Notes: generated by a model not told the origin, from the sequence alone. Counted from the stretch's first letter, positions 18,767 through 29,039 are shown. The stretch is DNA of 64,000 nt from DASZTU01 sp035493835 (GCA_035493835.1 DATJHO010000082.1:65776-129775); one strand, 5' to 3'. Program-made: numbers and translations.

Positions 18767-18856
18767 TGGCGGAGAGGGAGGGATTCGAACCCCCGGTGGA
18801 GTCACCCCCACGCCGCATTTCGAGTGCGGTGCATTCGACCACTCTGCCACCTCTCC
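18767..18856 (-). tRNA. tRNA-Ser (CGA)
   Basis: The minus strand folds as a class II tRNA. Acceptor GGAGAGG pairs with CCTCTCC, the anticodon stem CCGCA/TGCGG encloses loop CTCGAAA (anticodon CGA), and a long variable arm and T loop TTCGAAT follow. The discriminator is G and CCA is encoded (18767-18769). The 90 nt length and large variable arm fit serine. The 3' end points towards the low-GC kinase gene and the glycoconjugate operon. Confidence 0.95.
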
Positions 18857-18992
18857 GCGAGGCCTGCGAGGGGCGGTGTCGCCCGTCGGGTCGGGCGCGC
18901 TTATGGCATAGTGCCTTTGAGCCTGCAACACCCACGCGGCGCATCAAGGCGACAAAGCGCCAGCGACTCTCTTTCCCAGGCCAAGCTTAGGG

Positions 18993-19475
18993 ACGTCCGC
19001 TCTTTCTCTCTTCGCCTACGGCCCGCTGCGCGATCCCGATGGGCGAGAAATGGTGCTCGGCCGTCGGCTTGCCGCCGCGGCGCCCAAGCGCCGGGTCGTC
19101 CGTCTTCCCGGCTGCAGCTAGCCCGGGCTACGGCGCTAGGCGAGCGCGACGGCCGAAGGCACGTTGCTTGGCAATCTTTTCCGCAACCGATTTTGCCTTG
19201 CTCGATTTGCTTGAGCGCGCACAATATAGGCGCCGCATAGGCGCCGCTTGATTGACGTCATCGCGAATGGCAGGCTGCTGCGAGCCGAAGTTTACTGGCG
19301 GGCGCGGCGCGTGCCCATGATGGCCCCGAACTGGCGGCCGATTTGGGTTGCCCACCACATGGCCGAATTCCTTGCGGCCGAGGCGGACACCCTCAGGCCG
19401 GCTGCGCCAGAAGCGGCACGTGGCGCCCGATCAAGGGCGGGAACAGAGAATCCGGAGGAGGGAAAACGTCCATGA
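18993..19475 (+). pseudogene. Decayed gamma-glutamylcyclotransferase-like (AIG2/GGCT) gene
   Basis: Three frame segments read in order give one recognisable protein. From 18993: SLFAYGPLRDPDGREMVLGR and RRVVRLPGCS, then a TAG at 19119-19121. In the +1 frame from about 19110: PGYGARRARRPKARC, FSATDFALLDLLER, AQYRRR, then TGA at 19249. Back in the first frame: IDVIANGRLLRAEVYW and WVAHHMAEFLAAEAD. FAYG near the N-terminus, a LLD-x-(Y/L)E-like block with YRR, and an EVYW strand are hallmarks of the GGCT/AIG2 fold. The likely start codon reads ACG (18993). At least two frameshifts plus the lost start indicate a dead gene, unless the assembly is faulty. Confidence 0.6.
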
Positions 19476-20272
19476 CTCATCGTCGAACCGTTCTTGTTGG
19501 CCTTGCGGCCAGCGCATTGGTGCCGGTTGCAGACATCTGCGGCTGCTGCGGCGGCCATGCCTTCGCGCAATCCGGAGGAACCCCCATGCAACCTGACACG
19601 CTCCAAACGCGCGCGGGTGATCTCGTCATCCAGCCCGTCAACCACGCCACCGTCATCCTCAGCCACGGCTCGGACGTGATCTATGTTGATCCGGTCGGCG
19701 GCGCCGACCGCTACAAGCCGTTCAACAAGCCGACGGCGATTCTCCTCACCCATGCCCACAGCGACCACTTCGACGTCCCTACGCTCGAGGCCGTCGGCCA
19801 GAACGTCAAGCTGATCATCGCCCCGCAGATCGTGCTCGACGCGCTGCCGGCCGATCTCAAGGCCAAGGCCAAACTGATGAAGAATGGCGATACCGGGGAG
19901 GTAAACGGCCTGCCCTTGCAGGCGGTGGCCGCGTACAACACCACCCCGGATCGGCTACGCTATCACCCCAAGGGCGTCGGCAACGGTTACGTCCTGACCT
20001 TCGCCGACAAGAAAGTCTATGTCGCCGGCGACACCGAGGATATTCCGGAAATGCGCGACCTCACCGGCATCGATATCGCCTTCGTGCCGATGAACCTGCC
20101 CTATACCATGACCGGGCAACAGGCGGCCGCCGGCGTCAAGGCGTTCAGGCCGCGCGTGGTCTACCCTTACCACTACGGCAAGGATGGCCCGGAACCGGCC
20201 AAGTTCGCCGCTGCGATCAAGGGCACTGCCGGCATCGAAGTGCGGCAGCAGGATTGGTATGCTTATGGCTGA
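19472..20272 (+). CDS. Exported metallo-beta-lactamase-fold hydrolase (UlaG-like)
   Basis: 266 residues. The start at 19472 is preceded by GGAGGAGGG (19454-19462). The N-terminus RRTVLVGLAASALVPVADIC looks like a twin-arginine or lipoprotein-type signal and runs into GCCGG before the mature domain. The metal-binding motif THAHSDHFD (HxHxDH) and YVAGDTED identify the metallo-beta-lactamase fold, with VVYPYHYGKDGPEP as the final histidine block. This is the arrangement of UlaG-like MBL hydrolases of the Beta-lactamase_2 type. Substrate unknown; probably periplasmic. Confidence 0.85.
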   Translation: MTHRRTVLVGLAASALVPVADICGCCGGHAFAQSGGTPMQPDTLQTRAGDLVIQPVNHATVILSHGSDVIYVDPVGGADRYKPFNKPTAILLTHAHSDHFDVPTLEAVGQNVKLIIAPQIVLDALPADLKAKAKLMKNGDTGEVNGLPLQAVAAYNTTPDRLRYHPKGVGNGYVLTFADKKVYVAGDTEDIPEMRDLTGIDIAFVPMNLPYTMTGQQAAAGVKAFRPRVVYPYHYGKDGPEPAKFAAAIKGTAGIEVRQQDWYAYG

Positions 20273-20474
20273 GGGAATGCGGTGGCGCTCCGGCAGTAGC
20301 TGCCAGGTGTTGTCCCCGTATTTCACAGCATAAAAGACCTCACGGGACGCCGGTTTTGCTGGCCTCGAGAATCACCTGCGGCGAGCCTTGCGTGGCATAT
20401 TGTCCCTATGTTAGAGGGGGCGCCAAATACGGGGGGGATTTAGACTGCCCTCCTCAGGACATCGGCGATAATGA

Positions 20475-21085
20475 ATGACCGCCCAGCCGCTTTCGGCAGG
20501 GCAGCAAATATGGGGTGGTGCGACATTGGCCGCGCAAAATTCAGTGATAGCTCATATCGCCCGCCCCTATGCCACCGCACTATATGATCTCGCCCACGAA
20601 CAGGGCCAGCTTGGCCCGGTTGAAGCCGATCTCATCGCCATCGGCGCTCTGGTCGAGGAAAACTCGGATTTTTCGCGTTTTCTACACTCGCCCGTGATCT
20701 CCGGCGACGAAAAAGCCACGGCGATGGAGGCGATCCTGGCCCGGGCGAATGCCAGCCCGATAGTGGCCAATTTCGTCAAGCTTGTGGCGCGCAATGGCCG
20801 CCTTTTTGCCCTGCCGACGATCATTGCGAGCTTCCGCCGGCTGGCCGCCGATGCGCGCGGCGAAGTTTCGGCCGAGGTCACCTCGGCGGCGCCGCTCAGC
20901 GCCGGGCACCTTGCCGACCTGGCCGCCACGCTCAAGGCCAAGATCGGCAAGACCGTAACCCTTCAGGAGCATGTCGATCCGTCGTTGATCGGCGGCCTCA
21001 TCGTCAAGGTGGGCAGCCAGATGATCGATTCTTCGCTCAAGACCAAACTGACCGCGATGAAGATCGCCATGAAAGAGGTTGGATA

Positions 21086-21086
<1 letters not shown>
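20475..21086 (+). CDS. atpH: ATP synthase F1 subunit delta
   Basis: 203 residues. The family signature starts at IARPYATALYDLA (residue ~29), and the C-terminal block HVDPSLIGGLIVKVGSQMIDSSLKTKL is typical. It joins the F1 head to the peripheral stalk. ATG 20475 gives a ~25-residue extension over usual alphaproteobacterial forms; a TTG at 20526 is a shorter alternative. First gene of atpHAGDC. The stop shares one base with the atpA start (TAATG). The 202 bp upstream gap must hold the operon promoter, but I see no convincing -35/-10 pair there. Confidence 0.95.
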
Positions 21087-22621
<1,535 letters not shown>

Positions 22622-22664
22622 GCGGTAAAACGCCAAGGTCAGTAAGAACGGAGCCTGAGGCAGT

Positions 22665-23546
22665 ATGCCCTCGCTGAAAGACCTGAAGAACCGGATCACC
22701 TCGGTCAAATCGACCCAGAAGATCACCAAGGCAGTGCAACTGGTCGCGGCGGCAAAACTTCGCCGCGCCCAGGATGCCGCGATCGCCGCCCGGCCCTATG
22801 CCGAGCGGATGAGCCGGGTGCTGGCCGCGCTCGGCGCCGCTTATGCGGGTCGCGCCGACGCCCCCGCCCTGCTCGCCGGCACCGGCCGCGACCAGGTGCA
22901 TCTGCTTGTCGTGGCGACGGGCGAGCGTGGGCTCGCCGGCGGCTTCAACTCGGGTATTGCCCGATTGGCGCGCGACGCGGCCACCAAGCTGATCGCCGAG
23001 GGCAAGACGGTAAAAATCCTGACGGTCGGCCGCAAGGGCAACGATATCCTGCGCCGCACCTTTGCCGACCGCATCGCCGGTTTCATCAGTTTCCGCGACG
23101 TGCGCCAGATCGGCTACGCCAATGCGCAGACGGTGGGCGAAAAGATCCTCGCCATGTATGCGGCGGACGAATTCGACGTGGCGACGCTGTTCTTCTCGCA
23201 GTTCCGCTCGGTCATCAGCCAGGTGCCGACGGCGCAGCAACTGATCCCGGCCAAGTTCGAGGCCCCCAGCCCGGACGCGGACGCCGCCTCGGTCACCTAT
23301 GACTACGAGCCGGACGAGCAGGCGATCCTCAACGACCTCTTGCCGCGCAATATCTCGGTGCAGGTGTTCCGCGCGCTTCTGGAGAACAACGCCTCGTTCT
23401 TCGGGGCCCAGATGACGGCCATGGACAACGCCACGCGCAATGCCGGCGAGATGATCAAGGGGCTGACGCTGACCTATAACCGCCAGCGCCAGGCCCAGAT
23501 CACCAAGGAGCTGATCGAAATCATTTCGGGCGCCGAGGCGCTGTAG
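22665..23546 (+). CDS. atpG: ATP synthase F1 subunit gamma
   Basis: 293 residues. The N-terminal coiled-coil helix PSLKDLKNRITSVKSTQKI and the C-terminal helix NATRNAGEMIKGLTLTYNR are the two ends that form the rotating central shaft. The central Rossmann-like domain is typical of bacterial gamma subunits. It lies 43 bp after atpA and is followed by the small broken gene before atpD. Confidence 0.97.
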   Translation: MPSLKDLKNRITSVKSTQKITKAVQLVAAAKLRRAQDAAIAARPYAERMSRVLAALGAAYAGRADAPALLAGTGRDQVHLLVVATGERGLAGGFNSGIARLARDAATKLIAEGKTVKILTVGRKGNDILRRTFADRIAGFISFRDVRQIGYANAQTVGEKILAMYAADEFDVATLFFSQFRSVISQVPTAQQLIPAKFEAPSPDADAASVTYDYEPDEQAILNDLLPRNISVQVFRALLENNASFFGAQMTAMDNATRNAGEMIKGLTLTYNRQRQAQITKELIEIISGAEAL

Positions 23547-23582
23547 CGACTATATCTATCTTCGGAAACGGAGGTCAGATGA

Positions 23583-23806
23583 ATGACGGAAGAGGTTGAG
23601 AGCCTGGTGCTGGAGCAGTTTCGGCGCCTCGCTCGGTTGTCGAGCGCACCGAGCTGGGCATGATGGACGTCAAGGCCCGCATCTCATCGCTGGCGATCGC
23701 GGTGGGGCAGCATTCTGTCCAGCTGGGCAACATCGGTGTCCGGCTTGACCGTCTGGACGAACGGGTAGGGCGTATCGAACGTCGGCTTGATCTCGCCGAA
23801 GCATAA
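23583..23806 (+). pseudogene. Frameshifted small conserved protein gene between atpG and atpD
   Basis: GGAGG at 23571-23574 region precedes ATG 23583. Frame one reads MTEEVESLVLEQFRRLARL and then runs to a TGA at 23661. From about 23639 a different frame (shift of -1 or +2) continues with VERTELGMMDVKARISSLAI and ends RLDRLDERVGRIERRLDLAEA at 23806. The combined ~74-residue product matches a small charged, coiled-coil-like protein common in Rhizobiales. An internal ATG at 23660 would still give a 48-residue C-terminal piece. A sequencing error is possible. Confidence 0.65.
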
Positions 23807-23860
23807 AGTTTGAAGACAGGAATTTCGGGCACGTTTAGCGCCCCAAGGACGAGGAAGAAG

Positions 23861-25297
23861 ATGGCTGACAAGAAAGCCGGTCGCGTATCGCAGGTCATCG
23901 GCGCCGTGGTTGACGTGACATTCGACGGTCACCTGCCGGCGATCCTGAACGCGCTCGAGACCACCAATAATGGCAACCGGCTGGTGCTGGAAGTGGCCCA
24001 GCACCTCGGCGAGAACGCCGTGCGCACCATCGCCATGGACACCACCGAAGGCCTCGTTCGCGGCGCCGAAGTCACCGATCTCGGCAGCCCGATTTCGGTG
24101 CCGGTGGGCGACGAGACGCTGGGCCGCATCATGAACGTGATCGGCGAGCCCGTCGACGAAGCCGGCCCGATCAACACCCCCAGCCGCCGCGGCATCCACC
24201 AGGAAGCGCCGAGCTTCGTCGAGCAGTCTTCGGAAGCGCAGATCCTCGTCACCGGCATCAAGGTGGTCGATCTCATCGCCCCCTATGCGCGCGGCGGCAA
24301 GATTGGCCTCTTCGGCGGCGCCGGCGTGGGCAAGACGGTGCTGATCCAGGAGCTGATCAACAACGTCGCCAAGGCCCATGGCGGCTACTCGGTGTTCGCC
24401 GGCGTGGGCGAGCGCACCCGCGAGGGCAACGACCTCTATCACGAAATGATCGAATCGGGCGTGAACAAGGACCCGCACGAGAACAACGGCTCGACCGAAG
24501 GTTCCAAGTGCGCCCTCGTGTTCGGCCAGATGAACGAGCCGCCGGGTGCCCGCGCCCGCGTCGCGCTTTCGGGCCTCACCGTCGCCGAGCATTTCCGCGA
24601 CCAGGGCCAGGACGTGCTGTTCTTCATCGACAACATCTTCCGCTTCACCCAGGCGGGCTCGGAAGTGTCGGCGCTGCTCGGCCGCATCCCCTCAGCCGTG
24701 GGCTACCAGCCGACGCTGGCCACCGACATGGGCGCCCTGCAGGAGCGCATCACCACCACCAACAAGGGCTCGATCACCTCGGTCCAGGCCATCTACGTCC
24801 CGGCCGACGACTTGACCGACCCGGCGCCGGCGACCTCCTTCGCCCACCTCGATTCGACGACGACGCTCAACCGCGCCATCTCGGAAAAGGGCATCTACCC
24901 GGCCGTCGATCCGCTCGACTCGACCTCGCGCATGCTCGACGCCAACATTGTCGGCGAGGAGCACTACACCACCGCCCGCAAGGTGCAGGAAATCCTGCAG
25001 CGTTATAAGGCGCTCCAGGACATCATCGCGATCCTGGGCATGGACGAGCTCTCGGAAGAGGACAAGCTCACCGTGGCGCGTGCTCGCAAAATCGAGCGCT
25101 TCATGAGCCAGCCGTTCCACGTGGCCGAGGCTTTTACCGGCGCCCCGGGCGTGTTCGTTGCGCTGGAAGATACCATCAAGGGCTTTGCCGGGCTCGTCGC
25201 CGGCGAGTATGACCACCTGCCGGAGCCGGCCTTCTATATGGTCGGCACCATCGAGGATGCGGTCAAGAAGGCCCAGAAGCTGGCTCAGGCCGCCTGA
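23861..25297 (+). CDS. atpD: ATP synthase F1 subunit beta
   Basis: 478 residues. Walker A GGAGVGKTVL, the catalytic GERTREGNDLYHEM block and the ATPase beta signature around PAVDPLDSTSRML are all present. It holds the catalytic nucleotide sites of F1. Start 23861 is preceded by GAGGAAGAAG; an in-frame upstream ATG at 23810 gives a 17-residue extension absent from the family. Conserved in length and content. Confidence 0.98.
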   Translation: MADKKAGRVSQVIGAVVDVTFDGHLPAILNALETTNNGNRLVLEVAQHLGENAVRTIAMDTTEGLVRGAEVTDLGSPISVPVGDETLGRIMNVIGEPVDEAGPINTPSRRGIHQEAPSFVEQSSEAQILVTGIKVVDLIAPYARGGKIGLFGGAGVGKTVLIQELINNVAKAHGGYSVFAGVGERTREGNDLYHEMIESGVNKDPHENNGSTEGSKCALVFGQMNEPPGARARVALSGLTVAEHFRDQGQDVLFFIDNIFRFTQAGSEVSALLGRIPSAVGYQPTLATDMGALQERITTTNKGSITSVQAIYVPADDLTDPAPATSFAHLDSTTTLNRAISEKGIYPAVDPLDSTSRMLDANIVGEEHYTTARKVQEILQRYKALQDIIAILGMDELSEEDKLTVARARKIERFMSQPFHVAEAFTGAPGVFVALEDTIKGFAGLVAGEYDHLPEPAFYMVGTIEDAVKKAQKLAQAA

Positions 25298-25381
25298 TGA
25301 CGTCGCCCGGCGGCTCGCCGGGCGCCCCTCCCTTGATGGCGAGAGACGCACGTCGAACTCGCCCCGGACGAAAGTGAAACA

Positions 25382-25804
25382 ATGGCCGACGGCATCAAAA
25401 TCGAGATCGTCTCGCCCGAACAATTGCTCGTGTCGGAAACCGCGCAGTCGGTGACCGTGCCCGGGGCAGACGGCTATTTTACCGTGGTCGGCGAGCACTC
25501 GCCGCTGATGACGACACTCAAGCCCGGCTTCATCACCGTCAACCTCGCCAAGGGGCCGCAGGTGTTCTTCGTGCGCGGCGGCTTCGCCGATGTCGCGCCC
25601 GACGGGCTTACCATCCTCGCCGAACTGGCGGAACCGATCGCCAGCTTCAATCCCAACACGATCGATGCCGATATCCAGAAGGCGGAAAACGAACTCGCCG
25701 CCGCCTCGACGATCGAAGAGCGCTCGGCTGCGACCGAAAAGCTGGATGCCTGGCGCAATCTCAAGCTCGAGGCCGTTCAGACGGCAGGCGTTTCCACGCA
25801 CTGA
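25382..25804 (+). CDS. atpC: ATP synthase F1 subunit epsilon
   Basis: 140 residues. The N-terminal beta-sandwich has IEIVSPEQLLVSE and PGADGYFTVVGEHSPLMTTL, both classical for AtpC; the C-terminal helical hairpin follows. It couples gamma-subunit rotation and inhibits ATP hydrolysis. It is the last gene of the operon and is followed by a strong intrinsic terminator. Confidence 0.97.
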   Translation: MADGIKIEIVSPEQLLVSETAQSVTVPGADGYFTVVGEHSPLMTTLKPGFITVNLAKGPQVFFVRGGFADVAPDGLTILAELAEPIASFNPNTIDADIQKAENELAAASTIEERSAATEKLDAWRNLKLEAVQTAGVSTH

Positions 25805-25831
25805 TCATCAGCTTGGCCGGGTTTTGAAACA

Positions 25832-25857
25832 GGGGCGCCGCTTGGTGCCCCTTTTTT
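25832..25857 (+). terminator. Rho-independent terminator of the atp operon
   Basis: Stem GGGGCGCC (25832-25839) pairs with GGTGCCCC (25844-25851) around a GCTT loop, with one G-U pair, followed by six T (25852-25857). It lies 27 bp after the atpC stop and is the clearest terminator in the window. Confidence 0.9.
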
Positions 25858-25965
25858 ATTGCGCTTCACGGCTTGTTAATGCTGATCACGCAATTCTACG
25901 CATCACTGGATAAGCAAAAGTCCACCTCCTTTCCCGGCACGATTTCCGGGCCGCGCCGATGCTGG

Positions 25966-25983
25966 CCTGACTGAATAGTCAGG
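25966..25983. repeat. Short perfect hairpin upstream of the chemoreceptor gene
   Basis: CCTGACT (25966-25972) and AGTCAGG (25977-25983) form a perfect 7 bp inverted repeat around GAAT, about 95 bp before the chemoreceptor start. It could be an operator or a 5' leader hairpin. No T tract follows, so it is not a terminator. Confidence 0.4.
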
Positions 25984-26076
25984 CGAACATTGGCCGCGCT
26001 ATTAAACTTTCTCTGGCACGCGTACCCGCAAGGCACAGAATACTTAAGCTCAATTAGGTCCGATGGGGGAGTGACC

Positions 26077-27873
26077 ATGACCAGAACCGGCTTTTTGTCG
26101 CTGGGACACAAGGGCATTGGCGAACGTAGCAAGATCGACGCCATCATGCGCTCGCAGGCGGTGATCGAATTTGCCCTCGACGGCACCATCATTACCGCGA
26201 ACAAGAATTTTCTCGACACCATGGGCTATGGACTGACCGAAATCGTCGGGCAGCACCACCGGATGTTCGTCGACCACCAGGAAGCCCAAGGCCCCGAATA
26301 CGCGGCTTTCTGGCAGGCCCTGGGTCGCGGTGAGTTCCAGTCCAAGGAGTACCGCCGCGTCGCCAAGGGCGGCCGCGAAGTGTGGCTGCAGGCGAGCTAC
26401 AACCCCCTCCTCAACAAGGCCGGCAAGCCGATCGGCGTCATCAAGTTTGCCACCGAGATTACGGCACAGAAGAACCGCGCCGCCGACGATGCGGGCAAGA
26501 TCGCGGCCATCTCGCGCAGCCAGGCGGTGATCGAGTTCAATCTCGATGGCACCATCATCACGGCCAACGAAAACTTCTTGAGCACGATGGGCTACCGGCT
26601 CAACGAGATCGTCGGCCACCATCACCGGATGTTCGTCGAGCCGGCCTTGGCCAACAGCGCCGACTACCAAGAGTTCTGGCGGCGGCTCGGCGGTGGGGAG
26701 GTCTTTGCGGCCGAGTTCAAGCGCGTCGGCAAGGGCAACCGGGAAGTCTGGATCCAGGGCTCCTACAATCCCATCCTGGATGCCAGCGGCAAGCCGTTCA
26801 AAGTCGTGAAATTCGCCACCGACATAACCGAGCGCAAGCGGGCCGAGGCCATCATCGAGCGACTGAAGACCAGCCTCGGCATGCTCGCGGAAGGCGACCT
26901 TTCGGGGAGCATCGATACGGTATTCACCGGTCAATATGAAGAGCTGCGGCAGGCATTCAATCGCTCGCTCGGCCGGGTTGCCGAAATCGTATCGCAACTG
27001 CGCGACACCTCGCGGCAGTTGAAGACGGCGACGGGCGAAATCCTTTCCGGCGCCAATGATCTTTCCGAGCGCACCACCAAGCAGGCAGCCACGATCGAGG
27101 AAACCTCGGCCGCCATGGAGCAGTTGTCCTCGACCGTGATCGAAAACGCCAAGCGGGCGCAGAATGCCAGCGCCAAGGCCGAGACGGTGAGCCGGACGGC
27201 AGCCGAGGGCGGCGAAGTGATGCGGCGCGCCAGCGATGCCATGGAACGGATCACCGCCTCTTCCGGCAAGATCTCCAACATCATCGGCCTGATCGACGAC
27301 ATCGCCTTCCAGACCAATCTATTGGCCCTCAATGCCTCTGTGGAGGCCGCACGGGCGGGCGATGCCGGCAAGGGCTTTGCGGTCGTCGCCGTCGAAGTGC
27401 GGCGGCTGGCGCAGAGCGCGGCGGGCGCCTCGGCCGAGGTCAAGGCGCTGATCCAGCAGAGCGCGGAGGAAGTCGCGGGGGGCAGTCGCCTCGTGGGCGA
27501 GGCCGCGGCCAAGCTCAACGGCATGCTCGGCGTCGCGGCAGAAAACCTGACGCTGATCGGCGGCATTGCCGACGCCAGCAAGGACCAGGCCGCGGCCATC
27601 GAGGAGGTCTCGACCTCGGTGCGGCAGATGGATGAGATGACCCAGCACAACGCCGCCCTGGTGGAAGAGACCAACGCCGCTATCGAGCAGACCGAGGCGC
27701 AGGCCAGCGAACTCGATCGCATCGTCGAGTTCTTCGGCGATGTCCGGCCGAGCGAGGCGCCGCGGAAACTAATGGCCGTGCCCGACCGTGAAGCTGTTCG
27801 CCGCAAGACCAGGGCCCGGCCGTTTCCCACGGAGGGCAACGCTGCGTTGAAGAAAGATTGGGAGGCGTTCTAG
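26077..27873 (+). CDS. Soluble methyl-accepting chemotaxis protein with two PAS domains
   Basis: 598 residues. Two tandem, very similar PAS domains (about residues 20-135 and 145-258) each contain QAVIEF-x-LDGTIITAN and a G-HHRMFV block, resembling Aer/BdlA-type haem- or FAD-binding PAS. Then come a short HAMP-like linker and an MCP signalling domain with the hairpin block around IDDIAFQTNLLALNASVEAA. No membrane segment is visible, so the receptor is cytoplasmic. It ends in DWEAF, a CheR/CheB-tether-like pentapeptide. GGGGAG lies 5 nt before ATG 26077. No other chemotaxis gene is nearby. Confidence 0.93.
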   Translation: MTRTGFLSLGHKGIGERSKIDAIMRSQAVIEFALDGTIITANKNFLDTMGYGLTEIVGQHHRMFVDHQEAQGPEYAAFWQALGRGEFQSKEYRRVAKGGREVWLQASYNPLLNKAGKPIGVIKFATEITAQKNRAADDAGKIAAISRSQAVIEFNLDGTIITANENFLSTMGYRLNEIVGHHHRMFVEPALANSADYQEFWRRLGGGEVFAAEFKRVGKGNREVWIQGSYNPILDASGKPFKVVKFATDITERKRAEAIIERLKTSLGMLAEGDLSGSIDTVFTGQYEELRQAFNRSLGRVAEIVSQLRDTSRQLKTATGEILSGANDLSERTTKQAATIEETSAAMEQLSSTVIENAKRAQNASAKAETVSRTAAEGGEVMRRASDAMERITASSGKISNIIGLIDDIAFQTNLLALNASVEAARAGDAGKGFAVVAVEVRRLAQSAAGASAEVKALIQQSAEEVAGGSRLVGEAAAKLNGMLGVAAENLTLIGGIADASKDQAAAIEEVSTSVRQMDEMTQHNAALVEETNAAIEQTEAQASELDRIVEFFGDVRPSEAPRKLMAVPDREAVRRKTRARPFPTEGNAALKKDWEAF

Positions 27874-27912
27874 TTCTAGCCTTGCCGGGCTGGGCGCAGG
27901 GGCGCCGTGGCT

Positions 27913-28599
27913 TCAGGCCAGGGCCGCCTCGACCAGCGCCTTGGCGTGCAGGTCCGTTGTGTCGAACACCGGCAACGGGCTGACATCGTCGTCGATCAGC
28001 ATGGAAATCTCGGTGCAGCCCAGGATGACCGCCTCGGCGCCCCGTGCCGCCAGCAGTTCAATGGCGTGCACATAGGTCTGCCGCGACGCATCGCGGACGA
28101 TGCCGCGACACAGTTCCTCAAAGATAATGCCGTTGAGATTGGTGATGCCCACCTCGGGCACGAGCACCTCGAGCCCGCGAGCGGCGAGCCGGTCCTTGTA
28201 GAACGGCATCTCCATGGTGAAGCGGGTGCCCAACAGGCCAACGGTCGTGAAACCGTCGGCCAGCAGCGCATCGACGGTCGGGTCGCCGATGTGGATGAAC
28301 GGCACTGTGAGACCGGCCGTGATCTGGTCGGCGACGATGTGCATGGTGTTGGTGCTGAGCCCGATCAGTTCGGCGCCCGCCGCCTCCAGCTTCTGCGCGC
28401 TTTCCGCGAGGATATCGCCCGCCTTCTCCCATTCGCCGCTGCGCTGCAACGCCTCGATCGGGGCAAAGTCGAGCGAGTGCAACAGGATCGGCGCCGAGTG
28501 CAGCCCACCCAAACGCTTTGCCGTCTCCTCGTTGAGCGCGCGGTAGTAATGGGCCGTCGATTCCCAGCTCATGCCGCCGATGAGGCCGATGGTTTTCAT
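27913..28599 (-). CDS. Aspartate/glutamate racemase family protein (YgeA-like)
   Basis: 228 residues. IGLIGGMSWEST at the N-terminus and GCTEISMLI near residue 190 are family hallmarks. The first catalytic position reads TNTMH, with Thr where most members have Cys, while the second Cys (GCTE) is kept. As I recall, E. coli YgeA has this Thr/Cys pair. It interconverts L- and D-amino acids such as Asp/Glu. ATG 28599 follows AGGAAGG and overlaps the upstream acetyltransferase stop by ATGA, so the two are coupled. Confidence 0.88.
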   Translation of the reverse strand: MKTIGLIGGMSWESTAHYYRALNEETAKRLGGLHSAPILLHSLDFAPIEALQRSGEWEKAGDILAESAQKLEAAGAELIGLSTNTMHIVADQITAGLTVPFIHIGDPTVDALLADGFTTVGLLGTRFTMEMPFYKDRLAARGLEVLVPEVGITNLNGIIFEELCRGIVRDASRQTYVHAIELLAARGAEAVILGCTEISMLIDDDVSPLPVFDTTDLHAKALVEAALA

Positions 28600-29039
28600 G
28601 ACAACACCTTCCTGAACCTGACCGCGCGCTCGGTCTCCGCAAAGCCCCACAGCGCGTGACTAAGGCGCGACGTCAAATTATCCAGCTCTGCATCCGAGCC
28701 GAGCTCGACCAGGCCCTTCGCCAGCGCCCAGGCCTCGACGGCCGAAACGAGCTGTCGGCCGACGCCGCGGCGGCGATATTCGGCGAGCACGAAAATGCCC
28801 TCGAGCCAGGCGACGGGCGCGGTGTCGCAGCCATCGCCATAGGGCCGCTGCGAGACCTCGGCAAAGCCCACAAGACGCTCGCCCTCGAAGGCCCCAAAGC
28901 CGGCGAACTCGTCCGCAGCCAGCGTGGCAAGCTCATCCCGCAGGCTCGTCGTCGATTCCGCCGGCCACAGCTTATGGCGCAGCCCCACCCACGCCTCGAT
29001 ATCGCGAGGCGTCAGCGGCCGCACCACCATCTCAGCCAT
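28596..29039 (-). CDS. GNAT acetyltransferase resembling AAC(6')-I
   Basis: 147 residues. The pattern VRPLTPRDIEAWVGLRHKLW, DEFAGFGAFEGERLVGFAEV, VAWLEGIFVLAEYRRRGVG (acetyl-CoA loop) and ALWGFAETERAVRFRK follows chromosomal aminoglycoside 6'-N-acetyltransferases of the AAC(6')-I group almost block by block. The natural substrate is unknown and resistance activity is not shown. ATG 29039 overlaps the rppH stop by 8 bp; the stop overlaps the racemase start, making an rppH-GNAT-racemase operon. Confidence 0.82.
   Translation of the reverse strand: MAEMVVRPLTPRDIEAWVGLRHKLWPAESTTSLRDELATLAADEFAGFGAFEGERLVGFAEVSQRPYGDGCDTAPVAWLEGIFVLAEYRRRGVGRQLVSAVEAWALAKGLVELGSDAELDNLTSRLSHALWGFAETERAVRFRKVLS

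Noticed and set aside
20387..20412. CTTGCG and TATGTT as the atp operon promoter
   Set aside because: The spacer is only about 14 bp, too short for a sigma-70-type promoter.
26014..26030. Sigma-54-type promoter TGGCACG before the chemoreceptor gene
   Set aside because: The -12 GC is shifted by one base from the required spacing and the TT before it is missing.
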